From positions 62,001 through 126,000 of the forward strand of contig NZ_JAUNTJ010000003.1 of NCBI RefSeq assembly GCF_030538755.1: a stretch of 64,000 nucleotides of DNA, in the 5' to 3' direction. Below, piece by piece: positions 47,316-55,943 of the stretch (within the stretch, counting starts at the first letter, position 1; the number at the start of each line of letters is the position of its first letter). Below the pieces are notes generated by a model. It did no database searches, was not told the DNA's origin, and saw nothing but the letters and a program-made list of their open reading frames with translations. Both the position numbers and the translations under genes were made by a program. Source of the stretch: Paracoccus sp. (in: a-proteobacteria) (lineage in GTDB: Bacteria; Pseudomonadota; Alphaproteobacteria; Rhodobacterales; Rhodobacteraceae).

Positions 47316-49109
47316 ATGGCAGAGGCAGCGGGGCTGGCCCATACAATCGGACCTTTCGTCGTTCTGATGGGCGCGGCGGTCACGGCCGTGCCGCTGTTCC
47401 GGCGGCTGGGGCTTGGGTCGGTGCTGGGGTATTTCGCGGCAGGTGCGCTGGTCGGGCCATCGGTCTTCGGGGTGTTTTCCGACCCCGCCTCGATCCTGCA
47501 TTTCGCCGAACTGGGCGTGGTGATGTTCCTGTTCATCATCGGGCTTGAGCTGCGGCCGCAGACCTTATGGCGGATGCGTGGGCAGATTTTCGGCCTTGGG
47601 CTGGCGCAGGTCGTCACCTGCATCACGCTGCTGACTCTGGGCGGAATGCTGATCTTTGGCATGACGCCTGCCGTGGCCTTTGTCGGCGCATCGGGCTTTG
47701 TGCTGTCTTCGACGGCCGTCATCATGTCGATTTTGCAGGAACGCGGCGAAATCGCCAGTGTCGAGGGGCAGCGCGCCGTCTCGATCCTGCTGTTCGAGGA
47801 TCTGATGATCGTGCCGCTGCTGGCCTTTGTCGCCATGCTGTCGCCCGTGACCAGCGGCGAAAGCGGGGCCGGCGGCATCCTGATCGCGCTCGGCGCCCTG
47901 GCGGCGCTGATTGCGGCGGGGCGATGGCTGCTGGACCCGTTCTTTGCGCTGCTGGCCCGCGTCCGCACGCGCGAGGTGCTGACGGCGGGCGCGCTGCTGG
48001 TCGTGCTGGGCGCGGCGCTGCTGATGGAGTGGGCGGGGCTGTCGATGGCCATGGGCGCGTTTATTGCAGGCGTCATGCTGTCGGGGTCGAGCTATCGCCA
48101 CCAGATCGAAACCGATATCGAGCCGTTCCGCGGCCTGCTGATGGGCCTGTTCTTCATGGCCGTGGGCATGTCGCTGGATCTGCGCGTGGTTGCGCAAGAC
48201 TGGCCGCTGCTGCTGGCGATGCTGCTTGCCGCCGTGATCGTCAAGGCCGCCGGGATCTATGGCGTGGCGCGGCTGTTCGGCTCGACCAACCGGGCGGCGC
48301 TGCACCGGACCTCGATGTTTGCGCAGGGCGGCGAGTTTGCCTTTGTGCTGTTTCTGGGCGCGGTGTCGGGGCAGGTCATCACCGAACACCAGAACGCGCT
48401 GTTTTCCAGCGTGGTGATCCTGTCGATGGCGCTGACGCCGCTGGTCCTGATCGCCGCCGACCGCCTGTTGAAGGCCGAGGCCCCCTTGATGGACGGCATC
48501 GACGCGCCGCGCGATCTGCACGGGCAGGTGCTGATGATCGGCTTTGGCCGCTTTGGGCAGATCGTGTCGCAGATGCTGCTGCGGCAGAACGTGGATGTGT
48601 CGGTGATCGAAACCGACCCCGATCTGATCCGCATCGCCAACGAAGCGTTCGGCTTCAAGATCTTCTACGGCGACGGCGCGCGGCTGGACATCCTGCACCA
48701 TTCGGGCGCCAGCGATGCCGAGGTCATCATCGTCAGCATTGATGACAGCGCCACTGCCAGCCGCATCGCCGAACTGGTGCGGCACGAATTTCCCATGGCG
48801 CGGCTGCTGGTGCGATCCTATGACCGCCGCCACGCGGTTGAACTGATCCGTGCGGGCGTCGATTTCCAGATCCGCGAAACGCTGGAATCGGCGCTGGTCA
48901 TGGGCGCGCAGGGCCTGCGCGAACTGGGCCTGTCCGAGGCCGAGATCACCCTGACCACCGAAGACATCCGCCGCCGCGACGCCGAACGCCTGACCATGCA
49001 GATACAGGGCGAGATGCGCGATGGCCTCGACCGTCTGGTCCGGCCCACGCCAGAACCGTTGACTGCCCCCCGCCCTCGTTCCACCCCCACGCAGGAGAAC
49101 CCCGCATGA
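47316..49109 (+). CDS. Kef-type monovalent cation:proton antiporter with TrkA-N domain
   Basis: 597 residues. An N-terminal CPA2 domain has about twelve helices, with LGSVLGYFAAGALVGPSVFG, ELGVVMFLFIIGLEL and the SSTAVIMSIL and FEDLMIVPLLA motifs (the latter includes the conserved Glu-Asp). A C-terminal Rossmann TrkA-N/KTN domain (about residues 405-530, LMIGFGRFGQIVSQMLL) binds nucleotide. KefB/KefC relatives are glutathione-gated K+ efflux systems activated by electrophiles. ATG at 47316 follows GTGGGGA. The next gene, a flavin reductase, overlaps by ATGA; this resembles the KefF-KefC pairing of enteric bacteria, so glutathione gating is plausible but not shown. Confidence 0.9.
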   Translation: MAEAAGLAHTIGPFVVLMGAAVTAVPLFRRLGLGSVLGYFAAGALVGPSVFGVFSDPASILHFAELGVVMFLFIIGLELRPQTLWRMRGQIFGLGLAQVVTCITLLTLGGMLIFGMTPAVAFVGASGFVLSSTAVIMSILQERGEIASVEGQRAVSILLFEDLMIVPLLAFVAMLSPVTSGESGAGGILIALGALAALIAAGRWLLDPFFALLARVRTREVLTAGALLVVLGAALLMEWAGLSMAMGAFIAGVMLSGSSYRHQIETDIEPFRGLLMGLFFMAVGMSLDLRVVAQDWPLLLAMLLAAVIVKAAGIYGVARLFGSTNRAALHRTSMFAQGGEFAFVLFLGAVSGQVITEHQNALFSSVVILSMALTPLVLIAADRLLKAEAPLMDGIDAPRDLHGQVLMIGFGRFGQIVSQMLLRQNVDVSVIETDPDLIRIANEAFGFKIFYGDGARLDILHHSGASDAEVIIVSIDDSATASRIAELVRHEFPMARLLVRSYDRRHAVELIRAGVDFQIRETLESALVMGAQGLRELGLSEAEITLTTEDIRRRDAERLTMQIQGEMRDGLDRLVRPTPEPLTAPRPRSTPTQENPA

Positions 49110-49645
49110 CCACCATCCTCGGCCTGTCCGGCAGCCTGCGCCGCGCCTCGCTCAACACGGGCTTGCTGCGCGCGGCGGCTGAAACCGCGCCCGATCACGT
49201 CACCGTCGAAATCGGCTCGATCCGCGAGGTGCCGTTGTATGACGGCGATCTGGAATCCGCCCATGGCCTGCCCGCAGCGGTGCAGCAGTTGCAGAAACAA
49301 CTGGGCGCGGCGGACGGGCTGTTGCTGGTGACGCCCGAATATAACAACGGCATTCCCGGCGTGTTCAAGAATGCGCTGGACTGGATGTCGCGCGGTCCGG
49401 GGCTGGATCTGTTCGCCGGAATGCCGGTGGCGGTGATCGGTGCCTCGCCCGGCGGGTTCGGCACGATCATGGCGCAGGATCACTGGCTGCCGGTGCTGCG
49501 CACATTGCGCACCCGCCCGTGGTTCGAAGGCCGGATGATGGTGTCGCGCGCAGGCAACCTGTTCGACGATGACGGCAACCTGACCGACGACAAAACGCGC
49601 GAGACCCTGGCCGGGTTCATCGCCGGTTTCGCCGCCAGCCTCTAG
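49106..49645 (+). CDS. NADPH-dependent FMN reductase (flavodoxin-like quinone reductase)
   Basis: 179-residue flavodoxin-fold enzyme. GLSGSLRRASLNTGLLRAA binds the FMN phosphate at residues about 6-24, and TPEYNNGIPGVFKNALDWMS near residues 75-94 is the family hallmark. Relatives (ChrR, YieF, KefF-like) reduce quinones or chromate by two electrons. It starts on the stop of the Kef-type gene (ATGA). In enteric bacteria KefF is needed for full KefC activity, so this protein may be a functional analogue although its family differs. Also note the broken relative at 13570-13790. Confidence 0.92.
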   Translation: MTTILGLSGSLRRASLNTGLLRAAAETAPDHVTVEIGSIREVPLYDGDLESAHGLPAAVQQLQKQLGAADGLLLVTPEYNNGIPGVFKNALDWMSRGPGLDLFAGMPVAVIGASPGGFGTIMAQDHWLPVLRTLRTRPWFEGRMMVSRAGNLFDDDGNLTDDKTRETLAGFIAGFAASL

Positions 49646-49655
49646 GTTGCGCGGC

Positions 49656-50594
49656 TCAGGGCAGGCGGGCGATCCGCTCGGTCAGCAGATCAAAGAAGCC
49701 CGCCGCATCCACATCGCGCATGAACAGCGCATTGGGCGCACGCTCGCTGACCCGCCACCAGTCGGCCACGGTCATGCCAAGGGTGAATTCGCCTCTGGTC
49801 TCGATCTCGACGTTGATCTCGCGCCCGGAAAACAGCTCGGGCCGTAACAGCCAGGCGATGGTGCAGGGGTCATGCAGGGGCGCGCCCTCGCTGCCATATT
49901 TCTCGCGGTCATAGCGTTCAAAGAAATCGGTCCAGCTTGCCACGGCAGGCCCGCAACGGTTGGACAGGGCGCGCATCCCCTCGACCCACGCCCGGTTGGT
50001 CAGCGCGGCATGGGTCACATCCAGCGGCATCACGACCAGCGGAACGCCCGCACCAAACACGATCGCGGCGGCCTCGGGATCGACATAGATGTTGAACTCG
50101 GCCGCAGGGGTGATGTTGCCCACCTCGAAATAGGCCCCGCCCATCAGCACGATCCGCTGAACCCGCGCCACAATATCCGGCGCACGCTGAAAGGCAGTGG
50201 CGATATTGGTCAGCGGCCCGATGGGCACCAGCGTAACCGTGCCCGCCGGCTCGCGCCGCAGCGTGTCGATGATAAAATCAACCGCATGCTGATCCTGCAA
50301 AGGCAAAGATGGCTCGGGCAGTTCGATCCCATCCAGCCCGGTCTTGCCGTGAACATGCTCTGCCGTGACCAGCCGCCGCTGCATCGGCGCATCGCATCCG
50401 GCAAAGACCGGCACATCCGCGCGCCCCGACAGCTCGACCACCTTGCGCGCATTCAGCGCCGTCAGCGGCAAAGGCACATTGCCCGCCACCGCCGTCACCC
50501 CCAGAACCTGCAACTCAGGCGAGGCCAACGCCAGCAGAATGGCCACCGCGTCATCCTGCCCCGGATCGGTGTCGATGATGATCTTTTGTGCCAT
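49656..50594 (-). CDS. Inosine-uridine preferring nucleoside hydrolase
   Basis: 312 residues. The calcium-binding DTDPGQDDA motif is at residues 8-16, with the fourth ligand Asp near the C-terminus in LHDPCTIAWLL. The conserved TLVPIGPLTNIA and VLMGGAYFEVGNITPAAEFNIYVDPEAA segments are present. It cleaves ribonucleosides into base and ribose for salvage. ATG at 50594 follows GAGGGACG; start codons upstream at 50606 and 50636 lack a better ribosome site. Convergent with the FMN reductase, with ten bases between. No nucleoside transporter is adjacent. Confidence 0.94.
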   Translation of the reverse strand: MAQKIIIDTDPGQDDAVAILLALASPELQVLGVTAVAGNVPLPLTALNARKVVELSGRADVPVFAGCDAPMQRRLVTAEHVHGKTGLDGIELPEPSLPLQDQHAVDFIIDTLRREPAGTVTLVPIGPLTNIATAFQRAPDIVARVQRIVLMGGAYFEVGNITPAAEFNIYVDPEAAAIVFGAGVPLVVMPLDVTHAALTNRAWVEGMRALSNRCGPAVASWTDFFERYDREKYGSEGAPLHDPCTIAWLLRPELFSGREINVEIETRGEFTLGMTVADWWRVSERAPNALFMRDVDAAGFFDLLTERIARLP

Positions 50595-50630
50595 GTCGTC
50601 CCTCATGAAAAAGGGCGCAGCCAGACCCGC

Positions 50631-50678
50631 GCCCATCTTTGGTCTTTAAATATCCTGGGGTCCGGGGCAAGGCCCCGG
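50631..50678 (-). repeat. Dispersed repeat family B, copy 2
   Basis: Reverse orientation relative to 29645-29700. The hairpin CCGGGGC-AAG-GCCCCGG (50662-50678) is perfect here, and the flanking ACCCC, AGGATATTTA and GACCAAAGATGGGC sequence matches copy 1. It sits upstream of the nucleoside hydrolase and downstream of the iron-binding gene. Confidence 0.7.
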
Positions 50679-50696
50679 TCCGGCCGTGCCGCCGGA

Positions 50697-51695
50697 TTAA
50701 CCGTCGAAATTGACTTCCTCGATCAGCCGCAGCGCCTGCGGACGCAGGTTCGACACCTCGGGCAGGGCCAGAGCGTCGGGGGCGAAATCGCCCCAGCTTG
50801 CCACCAGATCCGAACGCGGCACGCCGTCGATCACCGGGAATTCATTGTTCGATTCGGCATAGATCCGCTGCGCCTCGGGGCTGACAAGGAACTGCATGAA
50901 CTTCAGCGCCGCATCGCGGTTGGGGGCGGCCCTGGTCATGGCGACGCCGGAAACGTTCACATGCGTGCCGCCATCCTCAAAGGCCGGGAACACGATCCGC
51001 ACCGATTCCGCCCACTCTTTCTGTTCGGGATCGTTCAGCATCACACCCATGTAATAGGTGTTGCCGATGCTGATGTCGCATTCGCCCGCCCAGATGGACT
51101 TGACCTGAGCGCGGTCGTTCCCCTCGGGCTTTTTCGCAAGGTTTCCGCGCAGGGCGGTCAGCCATTCGCGGGTCGCTTCTTCGCCGTGATGGGCCATATA
51201 GGCGGCGGTCAGGGCGATGTTGTAATCATTGCCGAAGGTGCGCGAACAGATGCGGCCCTGCCATTTCGGATCGGCCAGATCCTCATAGGTGGTGACGTCG
51301 CCATCGGCCACGCGATCCTTGCTGGCATAGACGATACGGGCGCGGGTGGTGACGCCGAACCATTCGTTATCGGCATCGCGCAGCCCCGCCGGGATCGCCT
51401 CCAGCGCCGGGTCTTGGACCGGCTGCAACAGCCCGGCATCCTTGATCTGCCCCAGCCGGGCAATATCGACGGTCAGAACGATGTCGGCGGGGGAACGGTC
51501 GCCTTCGGCCTGCAACCGCTCGACCATGCCCTGATTGATATAGGACGAATTAACCTTGATTCCGGTTTCGGCGGTGAACGCCTCGATCACCGGGTCGATC
51601 AGCATCGGCTGACGATGGGAATAGATGTTCAGCTCTTCAGCCAGCGCGGGCAGGGCGGTGCCGGCGATCAGGGCAGCAAGGACGACAGAACGCAT
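50697..51695 (-). CDS. Ferric iron ABC transporter substrate-binding protein
   Basis: 332-residue periplasmic binding protein of the FutA/FbpA/AfuA type. A signal peptide ends at about residue 19 (ALPALA). Tyrosines that would coordinate Fe3+ are present: Tyr25 (NIYSHRQ), Tyr158 and the Tyr214-Tyr215 pair in GNTYYMG, the motif typical of ferric-binding proteins. No permease or ATPase gene is adjacent, so it is an orphan or serves a transporter elsewhere. A 17-base dyad resembling an Irr/ICE box lies upstream at 51770-51786. Divergent from the ABC-F gene. Thiamine or molybdate binding is less likely because of the tyrosine pattern. Confidence 0.9.
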   Translation of the reverse strand: MRSVVLAALIAGTALPALAEELNIYSHRQPMLIDPVIEAFTAETGIKVNSSYINQGMVERLQAEGDRSPADIVLTVDIARLGQIKDAGLLQPVQDPALEAIPAGLRDADNEWFGVTTRARIVYASKDRVADGDVTTYEDLADPKWQGRICSRTFGNDYNIALTAAYMAHHGEEATREWLTALRGNLAKKPEGNDRAQVKSIWAGECDISIGNTYYMGVMLNDPEQKEWAESVRIVFPAFEDGGTHVNVSGVAMTRAAPNRDAALKFMQFLVSPEAQRIYAESNNEFPVIDGVPRSDLVASWGDFAPDALALPEVSNLRPQALRLIEEVNFDG

Positions 51696-51769
51696 GATTG
51701 ACTCCTCCAGTCGGACACGGGCCGAATCTTGGCACCACGGGTCTTGGGCGTCAATGCCGACAAAAAAAC

Positions 51770-51786
51770 TTTGGAATTATTCCGCA
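51770..51786. promoter_or_regulatory. Irr/ICE-box-like dyad upstream of the iron-binding gene
   Basis: TTTGGAA-TTA-TTCCGCA resembles the alphaproteobacterial Irr (ICE) consensus TTTAGAA-N3-TTCTAAA; the left half matches at six of seven bases and the right at four. It contains GGAATTATTCC as a near-perfect core and lies in the divergent region 51696-51831. Confidence 0.45.
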
Positions 51787-51831
51787 CCGACCCGCATTGA
51801 CCCCGCCGCGCCGCCGCGCTAACGCCCGGCC

Positions 51832-53646
51832 ATGGCGCGCGCTCCCTTGTTACAACTGACCGGCATTTCGCTGACCTTCGGCGGCAATCCGGTTTTCGAT
51901 GACCTGTCCTTGACCGTTCAGCAGGGCGACCGGGTGGCTTTGGTCGGGCGCAACGGCTCGGGCAAATCGACGCTGATGAAGGTGATGGCCGGGCTGGTCG
52001 AACCCGACAGCGGCGCGGTGGTGACGCCTGCGGGCACCAGCGTCGGCTATATGGAACAGGAACCCGACCTGTCGGGCTTTGCCACGCTGGGCGATTTCGC
52101 CCGTGCCGCTTTGCCCGAGGGTGAAGGCTATCGCGTTGAAATGGCGGCGGAAGGGCTGGGGTTCGACCCGTCTGCTCCGGTTGCCACGGCATCGGGCGGC
52201 GAACGGCGCCGCGCCGCACTGGCGCGGCTGCTGGCCGAGGCGCCCGACCTGATGCTGCTGGACGAACCGACCAACCATCTGGACATTCAGGCCATCGGCT
52301 GGCTGGAATCGCATCTGGCCGAAACCCGCGCCGCCTTTGTGCTTATCAGCCACGACCGTGCCTTTCTGCGGGCGCTGACCCGCGCGACGCTGTGGATCGA
52401 CCGCGGCGAGGTGCGGCGTCAGGACAAGGGGTTCGACGGGTTCGAGGACTGGCGCGAAGAAACATGGGCCGCCGAGGACGAGGCCCGGCACAAGCTGGAC
52501 CGCAAGATCAAGGCCGAGGCCCGCTGGGCGGTCGAGGGCATCAGCGCCCGGCGCAAGCGCAATCAGGGCCGCGTCCGCGCTCTGGCGGCGTTGCGGGCCG
52601 AACGCGCCAGCCAGATCCGGCGGCAGGGCGCTGCGGCGATGGCGCTGGACGCCGGGCCGCAATCGGGCAAGCGCGTGATCGAGGCCAAGGGTATCAGCAA
52701 GGCATTCGGCGACCGGGTGATCCTGCGCCCCTTTGACCTGCGCGTGCTGCGCGGCGACCGGGTGGCCTTCGTCGGCCCGAACGGGGCAGGAAAGACCACG
52801 CTTATCAAGATGTTGACGGGCGAAGTTGCGCCCGATACCGGCTCGGTCGTGCATGGCACAAACCTTGAAATCGCGGTCTTCGATCAGGCCCGCGCGGCGA
52901 TTGATCCCTCGGTCAGCCTGTGGGATGCGCTGACCGGCGATCCCTCGATGCGGGTGTCGGGGCGGGCGGATCAGGTGATGGTGCGCGGCAATCCCCGCCA
53001 TGTCGTTGGTTATCTGAAAGATTTTCTGTTCGACGAGGCGCAGGCCCGCGCGCCTGTCGGCAGCCTGTCGGGCGGCGAAAAGGCGCGGCTGCTGCTGGCG
53101 CGGATCATGGCGCGCCCCTCGAACCTGCTGGTGCTGGACGAACCGACCAACGATCTGGACGTGGAAACCCTTGATCTGCTGCAAGATATTCTGGGCGAAT
53201 ACCAAGGCACCGTGCTGCTGGTCAGCCACGACCGCGACTTTATCGACCGGGTGGCCGATACCACCGTCGCGATGGAAGGCGATGGCCGCGCCGTCATCTA
53301 TCCCGGCGGGTGGAGCGATTACCGCGCCCAACGCCCTGCCGATGCGGCCACGCCCGTTGCCGCACCCGCCCCGGCAGGCGCGACCCCGACCGCCCCCCCC
53401 GCGCGCCCCAAACCCGCGCGCGAGGGGTTGAGCTTTACCGAAAAGCACCGGCTCGACGCGCTGCCGGCGATCATGGAACGGCTTGAGGCAGAAATCGCAA
53501 AATTGTCGGAATTTTTGTCCGACCCCGAGTTGTTCACCTCGGCCCCGGCGAAATTCGCCAAAGCATCCGAGGCTTTGGCCGAACGGCAGGCCGCGCTGGC
53601 CGCTGCCGAAGAAGAATGGCTGGAACTGGCTGAACGGGCAGATTGA
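51832..53646 (+). CDS. ABC-F family ATPase (Uup-like)
   Basis: 604 residues with two ABC domains and no membrane segments, so it is a ribosome-associated ABC-F protein rather than a transporter. Domain 1 has Walker A GRNGSGKST (about residues 39-47), the signature TASGGERRRAALARLL and LLDEPTNHLDI. Domain 2 has GPNGAGKTT, GSLSGGEKARLLLARIM and LDEPTNDLDVETLDLLQ. Between them is the charged P-site linker rich in Arg, Lys and Glu. The C-terminal region (about residues 530-604) after a Pro/Ala-rich stretch is a coiled coil, as in Uup, which binds DNA or RNA. Divergent from the iron-binding protein. Confidence 0.94.
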   Translation: MARAPLLQLTGISLTFGGNPVFDDLSLTVQQGDRVALVGRNGSGKSTLMKVMAGLVEPDSGAVVTPAGTSVGYMEQEPDLSGFATLGDFARAALPEGEGYRVEMAAEGLGFDPSAPVATASGGERRRAALARLLAEAPDLMLLDEPTNHLDIQAIGWLESHLAETRAAFVLISHDRAFLRALTRATLWIDRGEVRRQDKGFDGFEDWREETWAAEDEARHKLDRKIKAEARWAVEGISARRKRNQGRVRALAALRAERASQIRRQGAAAMALDAGPQSGKRVIEAKGISKAFGDRVILRPFDLRVLRGDRVAFVGPNGAGKTTLIKMLTGEVAPDTGSVVHGTNLEIAVFDQARAAIDPSVSLWDALTGDPSMRVSGRADQVMVRGNPRHVVGYLKDFLFDEAQARAPVGSLSGGEKARLLLARIMARPSNLLVLDEPTNDLDVETLDLLQDILGEYQGTVLLVSHDRDFIDRVADTTVAMEGDGRAVIYPGGWSDYRAQRPADAATPVAAPAPAGATPTAPPARPKPAREGLSFTEKHRLDALPAIMERLEAEIAKLSEFLSDPELFTSAPAKFAKASEALAERQAALAAAEEEWLELAERAD

Positions 53647-53704
53647 CCTCTGTTAAATCTATCGTAACATTTTCATGTCAGGCTAACCCAAACGGAGGGC
53701 TGAT

Positions 53705-53821
53705 ATGCTGATGATTTCTGTTCTTGCCACCGCTGGCCTGTTGCTGGTGCCTGTCATTTTGCCGCGCGTGCGCCCGCGCAGGCGTGCGCTGGTGCCGGGG
53801 CTGCGCCGCTGGCTGCACTGA
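53705..53821 (+). CDS. 38-residue putative membrane peptide with basic tail
   Basis: Short frame beginning MLMISVLATAGLLLVPVILP, one hydrophobic helix, then an Arg-rich RVRPRRRALVPGLRRWLH tail. The ATG is preceded by CGGAGGGCTGAT, a strong ribosome site, which supports translation. It stands alone in the 262 bases between the ABC-F and CaiB-type genes. I do not recognise a family; the positive-inside pattern suggests an inner-membrane peptide. Confidence 0.5.
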   Translation: MLMISVLATAGLLLVPVILPRVRPRRRALVPGLRRWLH

Positions 53822-53908
53822 CCGGGGCCTTGCGCCCGGCCTGCCTCTGCCCCCAAACTGGCAGCGGCGCTGCGGAGCACGGCGAACCGCCGCCGGTAAG
53901 GGGGGCAG

Positions 53909-54970
53909 ATGACGGTTCTGGATGGTTTGCGCGTGGTGGAAATCGCGGGCCTTGGCCCGACGCCATTCGCGGCGATGTGGCTGGCTGATCACGGGGCCGA
54001 TGTGATCCGCATCACCCGCCCCGGCGCCCGGCATGTTCTGGGGCTGGACCGGGATGTGCTGGACCGGGGCCGCGACTGGCTGGAGCTGGACCTCAAATCC
54101 CCGGCAGGCTTGTCCACCGCCCGCGACCTGATCGCCCGCGCCGATGCCGTGATCGAGGGGATGCGCCCCGGCGTGATGGAACGGCTGGGCCTTGGGCCGG
54201 GGGATTTTCCCGACAATCCCCGGCTGGTTTACGGGCGGATGACCGGCTGGGGGCAGCACGGGCCTTTGGCGCATTCCGCCGGGCATGACCTGACCTATAT
54301 CGCCATCACTGGTGCGCTGCACGCTATCGGCCCGGCGGATCATCCGGTGCCGCCGCTGAACCTGCTGGGCGATTTCGCGGGCGGCTCGATGTATCTGGTC
54401 GCGGGGATGCTGGCGGCGATCTGGCGCGCGCAGCGGACCGGGCAGGGGCAGGTGGTGGATGCGGCGATCAGCGATGGCGTGGCGCATCTGATGGCGATGA
54501 TTTCCGGTATGAGGGCGGCGGGTGCGTGGCACGACCGGCGCGGCGCGAACCTGCTGGACGGGGCCGCGCCCTATTATACCGTCTATGAATGCGCCGACGG
54601 GCGGCATCTGGCCATCGGCGCGATCGAGCCGCAGTTCTGGGCCGAGTTGCTGCGCTATCTGGAAATCGACCCCGCCAGCCTGCCGGACCGCGCCGACGCG
54701 GGCAACTGGCCCGCGATCCGTGCGCGTCTGGCCGGGGTCATCGCCACCCGCCCGCGCGACGACTGGGCCGCGCTGTTCGAGGGCACCGATGCCTGCGCCG
54801 CCCCGGTTCTGTCGATGGACGAGGCGCCGCATCACCCGCATATGGCCGCGCGCGGCAGCTTTGCCGGGGCCGAACCCGCGCCCGCGCCACGCCTGTCGGC
54901 CAGCCCGGCGGTGCTGCGGCAGGGGCAGGCGATTGACGCCGCGCGGGCCTTGGCCCGCTGGCAGGGTTGA
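53909..54970 (+). CDS. CaiB/BaiF-type CoA transferase family protein (AMACR-like)
   Basis: 353 residues of the type III CoA transferase family. The N-terminal [28 protein letters not shown] motif and the LDLKSP segment are family hallmarks. The conserved Asp/His region reads [19 protein letters not shown] (about residues 128-146), closest to alpha-methylacyl-CoA racemase, where His and Asp are the catalytic pair. Racemase of branched acyl-CoA is the best guess; some relatives are true CoA transferases. ATG at 53909 is close to GGTAAGGGGGG. The -35 of the next gene overlaps its stop. Confidence 0.9.
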   Translation: MTVLDGLRVVEIAGLGPTPFAAMWLADHGADVIRITRPGARHVLGLDRDVLDRGRDWLELDLKSPAGLSTARDLIARADAVIEGMRPGVMERLGLGPGDFPDNPRLVYGRMTGWGQHGPLAHSAGHDLTYIAITGALHAIGPADHPVPPLNLLGDFAGGSMYLVAGMLAAIWRAQRTGQGQVVDAAISDGVAHLMAMISGMRAAGAWHDRRGANLLDGAAPYYTVYECADGRHLAIGAIEPQFWAELLRYLEIDPASLPDRADAGNWPAIRARLAGVIATRPRDDWAALFEGTDACAAPVLSMDEAPHHPHMAARGSFAGAEPAPAPRLSASPAVLRQGQAIDAARALARWQG

Positions 54971-54997
54971 CATATTGAATTTTGAATATGGTATAGA
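54967..54997 (+). promoter_or_regulatory. Promoter with overlapping palindromic operator before the persulfide-dioxygenase-like gene
   Basis: A consensus TTGACA at 54967-54972 and a TATAGA at 54992-54997 (spacer 19). Between them lies ATATTGAATTTTGAATAT (54972-54989), an AT-rich, imperfect dyad (ATATT...AATAT ends, GAAT repeated). The site would block RNA polymerase if bound, as BigR/SqrR-type ArsR repressors do at sulfide-responsive genes; the regulator gene is not in the window. Confidence 0.5.
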
Positions 54998-55052
54998 AAA
55001 GCCGAGGATAAATATTCCGAAAAACCGGGGCATTCAGGAACAAGAGGTCAGG

Positions 55053-55937
55053 ATGAGCCGCTATCCCGTGAACATGAATCTTCACCCCGAGGTCAGCGGC
55101 TTTTTCGATCAGGCGACCAATACCATCAGCTATATCGTCAAAGACCCCGGCTCGGACGCTTGTGCGATTGTCGATTCGGTCATGGACATCGACTATGCCG
55201 CCGGGCGGATCACCCATGACCATGCCGACCAGTTGATCGCGGAGATTCAGGAACGCGGCCTGCGGGTCGAGTGGATCATCGAGACCCATGTCCACGCCGA
55301 CCACCTGTCCGCCGCGCCCTATCTTCAGGATCGGCTGGGCGGCCGGATCGGTATTGGCGAGAACATCCTGATCGTGCAGGAAACTTTTGGCAAAATCTTT
55401 AACGAAGGGACCGGGTTTCAGCGCGACGGCAGCCAGTTCGACCGGCTGTTCGCCGATGGAGACAGCTATCAGATCGGCGGGATGAGCTGTTTCGTTATTC
55501 ACACGCCCGGCCATACGCCGGCCTGTATGACTCATGTCATGGGGGACGCGGCCTTTGTGGGCGATACGCTGTTCATGCCCGATGGCGGCAGCGCGCGGGC
55601 CGATTTTCCGGGCGGCGATGCCGGGGTGCTGTATGACAGCATTCAAAAGGTGCTGGCGCTGCCCGACGACATGCGGCTGTTCATGTGCCACGATTATGGC
55701 CCCGAGGGGCGCGATTTCGCATGGGAAACCACCGTTGCTGCGCAAAAGGCCCATAACATCCATGTCGGCGGTGGCCGCGCCCGCGCGGATTTCGTGCAAT
55801 TGCGTCAGTCGCGGGATGCCACGCTGGACATGCCGCGGCTGATCCTGCCCTCGTTGCAGGTGAACATGCGCGCGGGTGAGGTGCCGACGGATGCGGACGG
55901 GCGGCCCATGCTCAAGGTGCCGGTGAACGGGCTGTAG
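55053..55937 (+). CDS. Persulfide-dioxygenase-like metallo-beta-lactamase fold protein (Blh/ETHE1 type)
   Basis: 294 residues. The metal motif THVHADHLSAAPYLQ gives His79, His81, Asp83 and His84, followed by HTPGHTPACM (His) and FVGDTLFM (Asp). The dioxygenase group (ETHE1/Blh) uses a mononuclear iron to oxidise glutathione persulfide to sulfite. The C-terminal MRLFMCHDYGPEGRDFAWETTVAAQKAHNIHV stretch is typical of Blh proteins next to BigR. It heads an operon with SulP, six bases between, and has its own promoter/operator. ATG at 55053 follows AAGAGGTCAGG. Sulfite export or sulfate traffic by SulP would fit the sulfide detoxification product. Confidence 0.88.
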   Translation: MSRYPVNMNLHPEVSGFFDQATNTISYIVKDPGSDACAIVDSVMDIDYAAGRITHDHADQLIAEIQERGLRVEWIIETHVHADHLSAAPYLQDRLGGRIGIGENILIVQETFGKIFNEGTGFQRDGSQFDRLFADGDSYQIGGMSCFVIHTPGHTPACMTHVMGDAAFVGDTLFMPDGGSARADFPGGDAGVLYDSIQKVLALPDDMRLFMCHDYGPEGRDFAWETTVAAQKAHNIHVGGGRARADFVQLRQSRDATLDMPRLILPSLQVNMRAGEVPTDADGRPMLKVPVNGL

Positions 55938-55943
55938 GCGGTA

